A DNA stretch of 64,000 nucleotides from Dactylorhiza incarnata (GCA_033032865.1 JAWHQI010000099.1:4267501-4331500); one strand, 5' to 3'; shown: positions 1 to 11,435, counted from the first letter of the stretch. The notes: generated by a model from the letters alone, not told the origin. Program-made: numbers and translations.

Positions 1-1069
1 AGCCACTTCCGGTGCCGGAGTGGAAGTTCGACGACATCGCTATGGACTTTATACACTGTCTTCCCCGATCTCGTGCGGGAAATGACTCGATTTGGGTGAT
101 TGTCGACAGATTGACGAAGGTGGCCAGGTTTATTCCGATCAGGAAGGACGATTCGGTTAGTGTTTTGGTGCGAAGGTTTGTGGAGCAGTTTGTTCGATAT
201 CATGGTGTGCCGAGGACGATCGTGTCGGATCGGGATGGACAATTCACGTCAAGTGAGTGGAGAGCAGTGCAGGCCTACCTAGGCACCCGGTTGACCTTTA
301 GTACAACATTCCACCCCCAGACAGATTGGCAAATAGAGCGTACTAACCGGACCCTAGAGGATCTTTTACGTCTTTTCATTCTGGACCGCGGGGAGCCATG
401 GGAGAGACTGTTGCCTTTAGTCGAGTTCTCGTACAACAAAAATCATCAGGCTAGTATAGGCAGGGCACCTTATGAGGCTTTATACGGACGGAGATCCAAA
501 ACACCATTGTCTTGGATTCAGGATGAGGATCCCAAGGCACTTGGCTCAGAGTTCGTGGAGGACACGGAGGCTCAGGTGAGGCTGATTCGAGATAGGATGC
601 TGGAGACCCAGAGCAGGCAGGCCAAGTATTACGATACGCGTCATCATATGGTGGAGTTCCAGGTGGGAGACCGGGTTTTATTGAAGATACGTCCGATGCA
701 TGGAGTCTCGCGGGTTCGCGGGCAGAAGAAGCTCAGCTCGAGGTATATGGGACCTTATAGGATCCTGGAGCGGATCGGTCCCCTGGCCTACAGACTAGAG
801 CAACCTCCAGAGTTGGAGGGACTGCACGACGTTTTCCACGTCTCCTCACTTAGGAAGGCTCTACTTCGGCCAGAGCAGCAGGTTTCTACTTCAGAGGGGC
901 TAGTAGCTACTGATCGGTCGGTTCACCTGGAGCCGGTTAGGATAGACGATACAGAGTTACGCTCTTGCGGCGCAAGAAGGTTCTACTGGTCAAGGCCCTA
1001 TGGAGGAATCATGGACAAGAAGAGCATACTTGGGAGCCACTGGACTTGATGCAGCAAAAGTACCCGTAG
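1..1069 (+). pseudogene. GYP1 polyprotein C-terminus: integrase core and chromodomain-like tail (5'-truncated by window)
   Basis: The frame is open from base 3. It reads an integrase catalytic core of gypsy type. Counting from the Met at base 12, the triad is D12 (in MDFIHCLP), D73 (in VSDRDGQF) and E109 (in QIERTN), with 35 residues between the last two. The usual QTDGQ motif is QTDWQ here. The tail contains the conserved KYYDTRH, VGDRVLLK, MGPYRILERIG and LHDVFHVSSLRK blocks. A frameshift near 960-990 makes the first frame end at 1049. A second frame carries the expected chromodomain-like ending (HTWEPLDLMQQKYP) to a TAG at 1067-1069. In an intact element this enzyme inserts the cDNA and the tail targets chromatin. 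gag, protease and RT lie outside the window. A Tekay/Del-like chromovirus fits the tail and long LTR, but the lineage is my inference. Confidence 0.9.
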
Positions 1070-2096
1070 CTTTTTACGTCAGGTATAATTTAATTTTTCC
1101 GGGATGTTACTTTTTCTTCCTAACAGTAGAAACCCCCTCAGGCTTAACTTGAATTTCGAGGACGAAATTTTTATTTTTATGTATTGGGATTTATAACATC
1201 CCCCAAACAACTAGACCCCTAAGTTGGTTTTGTCATGACTAGGTCATGACAAAACCATAGGAAGAGCCCAAGACCTTGTGAACTTAGGAGAGAAGAAGAA
1301 AACCCAAGTGGTCTGCAAATAGCAATTTTCAGATATCAAGCCTAGGGTTGGATTTTAGGGGCCCCACCTTGAACCTTGACCCCACCATAGCATCCCTAAC
1401 CCATTAGGGGTCCTCATGGAGCACCAAGGACCCATTGGAGTCAAATTAAGAGGCCAATTAGACCAAAGTCAACCTTAACCCCGAATTGGTCAAACTAACT
1501 CAATTAGGGTCAATTAGCCTCCACCATGCCAAATTGACCTTACCCCTTCCCTAATAGGGCTACTAGAAACCTAATGGACCAAAGCCCCATCATGAGACTT
1601 GCAATTTGACCAATTTACCCTTAAGCCCAATTTAGGTCAATTTACACCCAATATAACCTAATCTAGCCCAATCCATTTGGGCTAGGCCCAATTAAGTGAT
1701 CCATCATCTAGTGAGCCTGCTGACTTCTGATTTTACCTCTTAATTTCTGTAATTGCTGAGTAGGAGAGAGAGAAATTGGAGTTTTCCCCCAAATCGGAGA
1801 GAGAGAAAGAGAGCATTCATGGAATTGAATGCAATTGATCCTTCATTTCCCTCCCAATAGATGTGCATTTGTTCCCCCCTTCAGTTACATTTGTTTTTCT
1901 GGAGTTTTCTATGGCCAAGGGGGCTGATTAAGGGAATTTTTAGAGTAACCGAAATTTAGCTTAATGGCCATTAATGACTTTTAGAAATAAAGCCATCCTA
2001 GCCGATTGAAACCCCTCCCATTTCCTTCAGTGCTCAGAGAGGAAGAGATCCCCCATTTTTCCAGTGAGTTCTCGTGCAGAGAAATCCTAGATCAGC

Positions 2097-2165
2097 ATGG
2101 CACCGAAAGCTCCAGCACCGTCAATGGCAACTCGCCGGAATTCGCGCAACCAAGCCCCTGCTCAG
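2097..2165 (+). CDS. Candidate LTR leader exon ending at a splice donor (GYP1)
   Basis: A short ORF starts at 2097 and its last residues are MATRRNSRNQAPAQ. The reading frame is interrupted by CAG|GTACGA with GT at 2166-2167, so the exon would be 23 codons in phase 0. A second LTR on the opposite strand (7110-7151) has the same layout: MADRRSTRLQATSQ followed directly by CAG|GTCC. The shared RRS/N-x-R-x-QA-x-x-Q pattern and the identical donor position argue against chance. I infer that the gag start codon may lie inside the LTR and be spliced over the PBS. The acceptor is not in this window. It could instead be an unrelated upstream ORF. Confidence 0.45.
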
Positions 2166-2336
2166 GTACGATCCTCTTCTCCTCCCTTGGTGCTAGATCT
2201 CTTCATATTTCGGGGCTTGATCCGTGCTCAAAAGGGCTCGGATTGTGCTTCCGAAAGGGTGCAATACATGCTATTTTTCCTTCCTCTAAAACTAGATCCG
2301 ACCACCTCCGGTCGGCCAACCACCCCTATCGCCGGC

Positions 2337-2358
2337 CACCACCTCAACGGAGGTGGTG
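2337..2358 (+). other. Conserved hairpin CACCACCTC-AACG-GAGGTGGTG (GYP1 LTR)
   Basis: Nine perfect base pairs close an AACG loop 171 nt after the candidate splice donor. The same stem and loop occur in the GYP2 LTR (6914-6935, read on the minus strand), although the flanking sequence has diverged. Confidence 0.65.
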
Positions 2359-2504
2359 ATGTCATTGGCTGGCCGGTAAGAGGAGTAGGTGGCCGGGAAA
2401 TCACCCCGCAAAGAGGCCCAGGACGGGCTGTCGCGAGCCGTCCAACGATTGGGGATGATGATGGAAAGCCGTCGGATCTTTATATTAATGTTTACCGTTA
2501 TATC

Positions 2505-2985
2505 ATTTATTTCGTTGAGCGCTGTAAGAAATTCGTCGAACGAATGATTCGTCGAACGGTAGGTGTTAAGCTTTAGTCGAGCTCTGTTATAATAGAATTT
2601 AGTCGAGCGCTGAATATTAAAATTTAGTCGAACGAAAGGTTTTCGTCGAGCGCTGTTTTACTCTGTATTAGTCGAGCGCTGTTATGCTCTGACTTAGTCG
2701 AGCGAATATTTCGTCGAACGCTGATGTGTTCAGCGTTCGTCGAGCGCTGTTATATGTTAACTTAGTCGAACACAGTTAGATGTCAACTTAGTCGACCGCA
2801 GGAAATAATTCATCGAACGAATATTTCATCAAACGCATAGTTGTTCTGCCTTCATCGAGCGCAGTTAAGATCGTCGAACGCAGAGTTGTTCTTCCTTCGT
2901 CGAGCGTAGCTAAGATCGTCGAACGCAGAGTTGTTCTGCTTTCGTCGAGCGATATTTAATTTTCGTCGAACGCAGAAACAGTTAT
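2505..2985 (+). repeat. Array of degenerate inverted-repeat word TTCGTCGAACGC / AGTCGAGCGCTG
   Basis: About 20 irregularly spaced copies of a 10-15 bp word around a TCGTCGA or TCGAGCGCTG core lie in 480 bp. The fullest copy (2731-2749) is CAGCGTTCG, a central T, then CGAGCGCTG, an inverted repeat with one mismatch. The spacers are unique AT-rich sequence, so this is not a head-to-tail satellite. Confidence 0.8.
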
Positions 2986-4882
2986 ATAAATAAATGTTTA
3001 TGCAATTTCTGTCACTTATTTTGCTGTACCTAGATCTAATTATTAAAAATACTTAGGCCCCTCTACAGAAAACGTGGTCAACACCAAAGTTGTATCCCTT
3101 AGGGTCTACTTTATTTTAAAATTGATTTCTCCCGAAAAGGAGTTATGTATCTCCCTATAGAACCAAAATTGTGGGACTGGTCCCTAGTGTAGGACAGCCA
3201 CCATTCCTTGAATATTTTTTACTGGTAGTAGATATGGCCTTGATACTTTAAACCTAGGCTAGCTAAATACACACACACAACATACAAGAAGATGGGATTT
3301 TTAGAAGAACCTTTTTCTAAGGTTTCTGAAATAATTCCATAAATCATCTAATAATTAATTAGTGGGCTAAATGACCTCCATTGCCCTCCAAATTTGGTGG
3401 GTGCTCCTTAGGGTTACTGTATGGCCTTAGTAAAATTATCAGCCCAATTGAGACTGTTTTGTTTGAGTTTTTGTAAACCCAAGTTAGGACAAATAGGGTC
3501 AAAGTTAGGGTATGGTGTTTACCTTGGGGTATGGTGGTCAAAACTCATCACCATGAAGTGAAACCTTGGTAACTGGTTTAGGATCACCTAAGACACCTCC
3601 ATGAGTGATATGGGGTGGTGTGGAGGTGGTTAAGCCCTAGATCACAAGTTCTATTCCTAGGTGTGCATTTAGGACCTTGTGAAGGCCATGTGGTCAAAAT
3701 TCCCTTGATGGTTATGAAACTTGGTGGATAGATTCATAGGGTGTAAATAGGCACTGGGTAATTTTATAAGAATTTTAGGAGTCAATATTCCCTTTGAATT
3801 AGGACATAACTCATTTAGGGAAACTTCATATAAGAAACATTTACATGCTTAAAATGTCTTGGATGATGATGAAACTTTGGTGCTGCCCTTATAATCATGG
3901 TTTAGAACTCTGGTAATTTTTGTGGATTTTATTAAATAATTTAATCAGTACTTCTTTCACAAGGCACCTGTTTTGATTTAGACTTAAGGAAAATATTTTG
4001 TCCAATACTATTTTATAAATTGTGCAAATTAGTTATAGGACATTTCAGAACATTATAAAGCTCTATGAATTTTTATAGAATTTTTGAAGACTTAAATCAG
4101 TAGGCTACTTCACAATTCATTTAATTTGAGGTTTTCTTAAAGTATTTATTTTAGTGAGAAAATTATTTCCTTAAATCCTGAAACTTAGTCAGTAGCCTTT
4201 TCTGGTGAATACAAGAGTTTGGTAATTTTCCCATAATTTTAGTGTTGATCTTTTTGGTGGTTCCTTCATAAAACTACTATTTTGGATAGGTGATAAATAA
4301 TTAAATTAGAGGACAATTTCTTACTGTAAAAATATTATATGCTGTTTCTGCTGTTATTTGATCATCATAGATTTATCATAATTTTCAGAGAGCCATATCA
4401 TAAGATTTACTTACAATTCATGTTCATTTTCATACTTGGCAAATGTTTGGAGAAATTAAAATAAATATTAATTAATTAGGGAAAAATATGATTCTCTGGA
4501 ATTAGTCTTTTAACATCATGATAGACCTCCAGTAAATAGCTTGAGTCGGTTGGATGATTATTTGGAGTACCTCTAGTTGTAAGCTTCATATAATTAGTTT
4601 GGTCTACGTATAGTAAGACTGTGAAACTTAGATTTTTAGTGGCCTACAAGGTGGAAATGGTGTGCAGATGGTGCACATGGGTTGATCGGATGGTTGGAAG
4701 TTCACCCCAGGAAGTGTATGTGAGGAAAGTGTACTTGGTGTGTTAAGAGTAAGGTTGTCCTGGGGATTGACGAAGGATCGTCTTTCCCTGGTGTGTCTTA
4801 AAGCACTTAGGTCTAATTCAAGTGAAACGGTAGAAGGGAATTCTTAATGGTAGATACCAATAACAGTAAGTGTCTTGAGAAA

Positions 4883-4968
4883 GGGAACTTTGGGGTGTCA
4901 TCCCATTATAGTTCCTAGTACCGTAGCGAGCCCCTTACAGGGTAACCATCGGGAAGTCCAAGATTAAC
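4883..4968 (+). other. ~85-bp block shared with the tRNA-Asp element ASP-1
   Basis: The string running from GTCATCCCAT through GTTCCTAGTACC to GGGAAGTCCAAGA also occurs at 14751-14837, just downstream of the ASP-1 PBS. The copies agree over about 85 bp with scattered differences, while the host elements are otherwise unrelated. No tRNA-type A or B boxes are visible and the function is unknown. Confidence 0.75.
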
Positions 4969-6913
4969 CTTAAGTTGTAGGAGTATAGAAGATGCTCAGA
5001 CAAACTAATAACACATTCAGTCACACTCTGTTGTCACGGGAGTTGGTTGGTTTGGTACCCCGAGTTGTAGGCTCGGTGGTGGTTGGTGCGGATTGTTGAT
5101 TCGGTGAGTTTGTGACTCAGATATGTTTTTGGTTGGGCAAGTTAAGCCCAGGTGGTTTATGTTTGGAGTTTGTAGATAGATAGTAGAACATGATGCATGT
5201 GCACAAGGTGGTGGGTCCTTAGTGTCGAAGGTCGTTGCACTGACGTTGGTACTCGGGCTCGGCAAGTGTGGACTTTGCACTTAGCCATAAAAGTCTAGTG
5301 GTCCAGCCAGTAAGAATACGCAGATGCTCCGCGATTTTGCGTTGAGGCGTACGATAGGTCTAGGTTAGGTAGTGCATATACCAACCTAGAGGTGGGCGTG
5401 GCCCAACCCACAACTTCCGTTTGCCACTACGGGTGTATCCTGGGAGTCTTGCTAGCTCCAAAAAGGGGGAACTAAAGGTCGATGCACATAGAGTCAAAGT
5501 GGGTGAATTGCACTTGTATGAACATAGCATAACTGCATACCTTGCTTGTCATAGCATAAACATTGCATTTCAACCCCTACCCCTATCGTATAAGTCGGTT
5601 ATGGGACTTCTTATACGATAGGCCTTGCTAAACGACCTCTTGGTCTATTGGTTTGTGTGGGCATTCCTATAAATCAATGGTTACTTTTATATTATATACT
5701 TGTCTTTATTTACTGCACTTTACTTATTCCTTACCTGCTCTTGCTATGCTTATTAACTGTTTCATTTTTGTATATATATACTTGAGTAGTGGTAGAACTC
5801 TTCTTGTAGAATATACCCTGTCATCTGCTATTGTTATTACCCCTTGTTTGTCCTCCGCTTCATCCTTCCCGCTCGGTGCCTAGGAGTCACCGGGGGAGGG
5901 GTGGGGGATTGGCTTAGTATTTTTAACTAACGGTCGGTGGACCTTATCATTTTAGTAGACCGCGGCGACGGAGCGGCACCAGAGGCCGGTGTAGATGGAG
6001 GAGGGGCAGCCTAGCACGGGAGCACCGATGACAAGATCCGTGAGTGGCTATTAGTTCTAGTTATTTTGCTTCCGCGAGGGAATTTGTAGTGAGGCTTGAT
6101 GTATCGGGCAGGAGCCCTTGTTATCTCTTCCTTTATTTCTGTTATATTTATGTGGACATCTCGTCGTGGGTGCTTTACTTTTTATGTGATGTGGACTTGG
6201 CTTTCTATTTAGCTTATCTTTCTTTGCTTCTTCGTGATCGATTTGGCCGGCAGCATCGGCGTTTTGTAGTGGCGACCTTTCCGAGTGAGGGTGTCACCGC
6301 AATGCGGCGGTTCTGGGTCTAAGACCCGGATGTTTGAGAAACAAAATGGGGTCTTACACCACACACCAAAATTTGGAAGGGGTTGGAGGTCTCTAGAACC
6401 TAAAATTAATTCATAGATGAATTATTAAATGTTTGCAAAAACTATAGGAAAAGGTACTCCAAAAATTCTCATTTTTGGATATGTTGACGGAAAGGGTAAT
6501 CTAGACTATGCTCCAAATTTCAAAGCATTTAGATTTCTGCATTAGTGGGGGCACTCAAATCGATCTCTAGTCAACCCTATGTACAGGTTGCACCATTTTG
6601 ACTGCTGCAGTCAAACCGGTAGGCCAAATCGGCTCAAATTCTTTTTATATTAAACTAGACCCAAAGATCTACAACTTTAGTCTCTGGCCATTTTTCCTAA
6701 AACAGCTAAGGGGGATCAAATTTCAGTTTTAAAAATGTGCATTTCTAGGTGAAAAATATGACGTTAATTAATCATAAAATTAATAATCCATCCAAATGGA
6801 GGGCATTAATTCATCTTCTCCAATCAGCCAACGACCACGATTGGCCCATCCTGTACTAACTTGGGAGGTCATTTCCCGTCCATCTAGATGCTCTCCCGGT
6901 TGGCCAATGCCTC

Positions 6914-6935
6914 CACCACCTCCGTTGAGGTGGTG
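6914..6935 (-). other. Conserved hairpin in the GYP2 LTR
   Basis: On the minus strand this reads CACCACCTC, AACG, GAGGTGGTG, identical in stem and loop to 2337-2358 in GYP1. Confidence 0.65.
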
Positions 6936-7109
6936 TCCGGTGATGTACGATGGTTGGTCAGTCGGAGCGGCCGAAATCAGGGATTTGAACAAGAAAAGAA
7001 AAGCTTGAACACAAGATTTCGGCCATGCCGATCCAAGACCACTTGGCCCCAAATATAGTGGCCAAAATGATGACATCTACCCACTAAGAAATAGATGAGA
7101 GGAGAGGAC

Positions 7110-7151
7110 CTGAGAGGTGGCTTGTAGCCGTGTCGATCGTCGGTCCGCCAT
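7110..7151 (-). CDS. Candidate LTR leader exon ending at a splice donor (GYP2)
   Basis: The ATG at 7151-7149 opens 14 codons, MADRRSTRLQATSQ, ending CAG|GT with GT at 7109-7108. The layout and peptide resemble the GYP1 leader at 2097-2165. A TATA box lies about 100 bp upstream (7251-7257), so this ATG would be near the 5' end of the transcript. The downstream exon is not present in this fragment. Confidence 0.4.
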
Positions 7152-7250
7152 GGTTGGTCGAGAGCTCTTGGGTGCAATGCCGATAGGTGCTTAGATGCTA
7201 GAACTCTTTTGGAAAGTGGGGAAAACTCCTTCCCTTCACCTCTTGAGCCC

Positions 7251-7257
7251 TTTTATA
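7251..7257 (-). promoter_or_regulatory. TATA box of the GYP2 LTR
   Basis: The minus strand reads TTCTATAAAAGGGCTC. This good TATAAAA box lies about 100 bp upstream of the leader ATG. Confidence 0.55.
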
Positions 7258-7430
7258 GAACCAATCCTGGTAGGGGAAGAGATGAAGCTTGCGATTCCTC
7301 CATTAACACCATTCATGGTAAAAATTTCGGCCATCCCCAAAGGTCACCAAATTCATCCTCCTTAAGAGTTGGAAAACCTCTTAATCTTCCCTTAATTGAT
7401 AGGGGGAATGAATCCCCATCAGTTGAGCTA

Positions 7431-7625
7431 CCACCGACGCTAGTGCTATCGCCAATGCTAGCATCTCGAAGACGTAATGCTCACCAGTTCGGAAACCTCC
7501 GCCAGCGCTCTGTGCTAGCACTAGCACTGGCGCCTGTGCTAGCATCTCGAAGATGTACAGTTCGTCTCAGTGGTTCAGTGTTCATCTCGACGGTCCGGCT
7601 AAACCACTAATAACGCCAGTGCTAG
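7431..7625 (-). repeat. Array of GTGCTAGCAC-type words (GYP2 LTR)
   Basis: Variants of GCTAGTGCT and TGCTAGCA recur, including the perfect palindrome GTGCTAGCAC at 7512-7521. Partial longer units (TGCTAGCATCTCGAAGA) occur twice, at about 7458 and 7537. Confidence 0.7.
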
Positions 7626-7911
7626 CCGCTAGTGCCACATTCAATACACCCCCTTCTTTCTACGGTCGAATAATTGGGGTGTTACGAGGAGACCCCCTTA
7701 CTATGTTAGTCATGTCATGGTGGGGTCATGGGTCATGGTGATTCCCTAAGGCTAACCCTAGGCCTGGTAATTGGAAATTACTATCTACAGACCATGGTGA
7801 TTTTCGCCTCGAGCCTAAGCTCTTACGATCTCTTCGTGCATCCGAGGATTTTTTCATGATCTAGTCATGACAAAAATGTCCTAGGGGTCTAGTCGTATGG
7901 GGAATGTTACC

Positions 7912-8118
7912 TTCTGTGGACTTATAAACTATCTTGTTAATCATGGACTTCGGCTTTATTCTTAATTGATGGGTTGGCAGATGATATTGGTAATAACCAG
8001 CAGAAAAGGCGCCTTATGGTGGAGGTTAGCCCGTGTGCTGGCACTACCGCAAGGCGGCTGTTCTGAGCATAAGACCCTCCTTGGCCGTTTCCAATTCCCG
8101 AAAGGTGGAGATCTTACA
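7912..8118 (+). repeat. GYP3 5' LTR remnant, followed by a PBS
   Basis: The end of this stretch (CCGCAAGGCGGCTGTTCTGAG, shortened here, then CATAAGACCC and GATCTTACA) parallels the end of the GYP1 LTR. It is followed after two bases by TGGTATAAGTG at 8121, a decayed form of the initiator-Met PBS TGGTATCAGAGC. The LTR start is lost at the junction with GYP2. From 8140 to 8954 the sequence should be leader and gag, but I could not read a coherent gag frame. Confidence 0.6.
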
Positions 8119-8954
8119 AATGGTATAAGTGTTGCACTCAATCTTGAGATAAAGAAGTCCATTAAACCACTAGGCCACCCTGCTCGGTAATTCATTTTGA
8201 GGACAAACTGATATAGCGCAAGCAGTGGTGTGCTCATATGTGATTCATATTAAGTATGCCCACTAATCCTTAGAATTAGTGCCAACCTAACTAGGATACC
8301 ATTTTGGTTTGACATAGCATGACATTTCGTTATGTATCCTAGCCTTATATCAACCTTGAGTATAGATTGGTAAAGTATGAGGATACCCAAAGTGACTAAG
8401 GGAAAGTGTTTAACGTGAGTGTAAGTGTTCAAGGATTACACTCTAATGTTTCTACTTCACTGATCAAGTAATATCATCACCCCTTACTCAAACTATTAGG
8501 ACAACCTCAATGAGTCTTGGTGCTGGTAACCTACTCTCACATTAGCAAGAGACTACTAAGCGTAACTCTTATACCTATATGTGGATACCTCCCACTTATA
8601 TTTCTGTAGGGCTATCATGTGGATAGGATACAATAAGAATTCATAACTTTGGAAGGATCATTTTCTAAATTATATATTGACCTCTGGAAAAGTTGTCGTA
8701 GATGTTAATTCTGAGGGCCTAGAATATGTAATATATCAACAAGTCTCAGAGACTGGCATACACGTGCTTTGATGTGAAGACTTTGTTGTAGAATTCCAAG
8801 TTGAGGATTGTATACCCTAAGGATTGTGTGCGTACATGGGACGAATGCACCATATTGGTGGTAGAAGAAACTCAGCCAGAGATGTACGATGGCTTATCTT
8901 GTTTCTTCATTTATTGAGCTAGTTATGTACCGACTTGATTTTCTCTAGAAATTG

Positions 8955-9481
8955 ATGCTAAAGGAGTTAGCAGAATTTAGAGTGCAGATCCAATAATTGG
9001 TAGATTCAGGATTCGTCTGACCCAGCTCTTCTGCTTGGGGAGCACCCTTGCTCTAAGTGAAGAATAAGGATGGATCCCTCCATCTCTCATAGACTACCAA
9101 GAGTTTAACCGGCTGTCTATGAAGAACACCTATCCTCTTCCAAGGATAGAAGACTTGTTTGATCAGTTGGAGGGGGCTCATTGTTTCTCCAAACTCGACC
9201 TCTGATTGGGGTACTATCAGCTCAGGATTGAGAATAGAGACATTGGGAAGACTGCATTCTGCTCTCGTTATGGGCAATATGAGTTCACGGTGATACCATT
9301 CGGTCTCACCAATACCCCAACAACATTCATGTCTTTGATGAATCAAGTGTTTGAGCCATTCCTCAACCATTTTGTCATCGTATTCATCGATGACATCCTA
9401 GTATACTCTGCTTATGAAGAGTTGCATGCCACGCACTTGGAGAAGGTGCTCCAGAAACGCATGTGTATGATGACATTATAA
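8955..9481 (+). pseudogene. GYP3 reverse transcriptase fragment
   Basis: Reading in two frames gives the gypsy RT palm and fingers: AWGAPLL, KNKDG, then [44 protein letters not shown] and the active-site box FIDDILVYS. Stops interrupt LDL*LGYYQL and several upstream positions, and one frame change is needed near 9075. The thumb, RNase H and integrase that should follow are absent after 9481. It is clearly dead. Confidence 0.88.
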
Positions 9482-10590
9482 TCACCATTGGAAAGATTCA
9501 TGATTTTTAAGAATACATTATGATTGTTGATGTGTATATTTTTGAAATTACATGATTACTGCTTGGTTTTAATGAAATCTTCCTTATGACGAGATTGACT
9601 CGTGACAAATCTTGGGGTTTGGAAAAGATTTTAATTTTATATCTTATAAATCTAACTCATGTTGGGGAATTGATTTGTAAGTCAATTATGGGCATCACTA
9701 TTACATATGATTACCTCATATTTAATCTGAAGATTTAAAGATGTAACTTCTTGAATTTTAAAGTTGATAACCCACTCGACCTTGTGACCAGTCTCATTAA
9801 ATGCTAAATTTCGGAAAAATTGAAATGATTGTATTGATTGACTACTCATGCATACTTGATGGAGACACAAAATTTGATCACGCTTAGAAAATTTACATGT
9901 TACTACCTGTACAAGCCATGGGGATCTTCGTCACGAAGGCAAATTTATACTTACCCCGATCATGTTGACGTTGCTAGTGTTAAATGTTATTTGGATGATG
10001 ATATCTTGTATTAGAAGAACCAATATTGCATAAGCTAAAAATATATTATACTCTTGGAAGATGAGACTAACTCTTATTTGCATACATGAGTGCTAATCTC
10101 AAGTGTGTAAGGATCATTGATCATGAAATAGTTTAGATCTACGGTATAATCAAGGTTAATTTATTACAGTTGATGGAACTAATGATAGACCCACTAGATT
10201 GGAATCACATGCTTGTGATGACATTATATTAATGATTATGAGTTTCGATGGTGACCAACTCTCATTTAGTGACAACATAACTTCAAACCAAATTGTGTCT
10301 TCCTACCATTATATACATTTTCATCAAGATAAGTGATATTCCAGAGCCCTCTTGTACATGATTTTGATTATAAGTATCATAAGATATAACAAAAGTAAAC
10401 TTGGGAGAAATTGAGGGTGAAGCGATGTGGATGAGTTGTGAACCTTACTAGTGTTGAGTGGGAGTCGTGATGTACTAAACTATTGACTTCTTCAAGTGTA
10501 CTATAAAGTTAATTTTCATAATCTGAACATCAACCCCTGGAGCACCAACCTAAATTTCAGGGATGAAATTGTTTCTTCATTTATTGGATT
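9482..10590 (+). other. AT-rich GYP3 interior without recognisable domains
   Basis: No domain, long ORF or repeat is recognised. The last 35 bases (AATTTCAGGGATGAAATTG, then GGATT) resemble the pre-LTR region of gypsy elements, so the stretch probably replaces a deleted RNase H-integrase region. Confidence 0.4.
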
Positions 10591-11435
10591 TGTAACATCC
10601 GAATTCAAACTAGAATCCTTGAGTGATAGGTGTCATTGAGAGTTGGCTTGGACTAGGTAGTAGCCCAAGGGTCTTAAGGGATCAAGGATGACTCATGGTC
10701 TGGTCGACCTGAGGGGTGGAGCACCCCACGACACAATATTAAAGAAATAAGAGAAAAATCTGGTCGCAGAAGAGCTAGCGCTGAGCGGTAGCATTACCGA
10801 TTATGGTAGCATTTGACTAGAAGTCTAGCTGATCGACTAGAAGCTTTAGCTATGTCGACCAGAAGAACTAGCTTCGAGCAGTAGCGGTAGAGTTCAACTA
10901 GAAGTCTAGCTAATCAACTAGAGGTATATGCGATCGACTAGAAGCCTTAGTTGTGTCGACCAGAAATGGTAGCGCCACTCGGTAGGTATATCGCTTGTGG
11001 TAGCATTTGAATAGAGGTATGAATGATCATCTAGAAGCCTTTATCACCTTGAAGGCAGGGTGTCACCTACAAGCACTAACACCACGCGGTAGATTTTATG
11101 GCCGAGCAGTAGCGTTCGACTAGAAGATAGCAGCCCGATAGTCAGGAGTCAACCCTTGAGTACTATCGCCAGCTGTAGCCGTTACTGCCGCTCGGTAGCT
11201 GGCAGGCAGGCAGAACATGGCGCGGCTCTCCATTCTAACAGTACCTTTACAACATATCCCAAGACTGAAAGGAGACTCTTGGCCACTAGGAGGAGGACAC
11301 ATGGCGTGGGTTGTCTTTCCAAGGCATGGGAAATGCTTTGCCATTATCTCCCAACTGACTTCATGATAGATTTCCACATATAGCTCTCATCCTCCCCCAT
11401 CAGAACCTTTGCCCTATTTCTCTTTACTCAAGCAG
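10591..11435 (+). repeat. GYP3 3' LTR, truncated, with inverted-repeat array
   Basis: TGTAACATCCGAATTC starts a typical gypsy LTR. From about 10755 to 11140 it holds a dense array of GTCGACCAGAAG, TCGACTAGAAGTCTAGC and GCGGTAGC variants. GACT-AGA-AGTC at 10815-10825 is an inverted repeat. The LTR end motif is missing. At about 11435 the sequence changes abruptly into the GYP4b pol fragment. Confidence 0.65.

Larger units (their letters stand above)
1192..6358 (+). repeat. GYP1 3' LTR, about 5.2 kb
   Basis: The stretch after the pol stop (1153-1191, with a GAGGACGAAATTT block) precedes TATAACATCCCCC. This matches the usual gypsy LTR start TGTAACATCC with G changed to A. I place the end at GGGGTCTTACA (6358), because the GYP3 PBS is preceded by a matching GATCTTACA end and because reverse-strand LTR sequence of a related family begins at 6359. 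The interior holds a leader ORF with splice donor (2097-2165), a hairpin (2337-2358), an inverted-repeat array (2505-2985) and a block shared with ASP-1 (4883-4968). The 3,000-4,880 and 4,970-6,350 parts show nothing else I recognise. The matching 5' LTR is outside the window, so both boundaries are inferred. Confidence 0.7.
6359..7911 (-). repeat. GYP2 LTR fragment, minus strand
   Basis: Read on the minus strand, the sequence from 7911 (GGTAACATTCCCC, then ACTAGACCCCTA, then GTCATGACTAG) matches the first 60 bases of the GYP1 LTR. It also shares the leader ORF with splice donor and the CACCACCTC hairpin. A stretch around 6660-6690 (AAAGTTGTAGATC...GGGTCTAG) matches GYP1 near 3090. The copy stops exactly where the GYP1 LTR ends, so GYP1 probably inserted into it or recombined with it. 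Its inverted-repeat word (7431-7625) differs from that of GYP1. Confidence 0.75.

Noticed and set aside
2006..2576. Overlapping 117- and 159-codon ORFs as a host gene
   Set aside because: They run through the hairpin and the inverted-repeat array inside an LTR. Only the first 23 codons of one are supported by comparison with GYP2.
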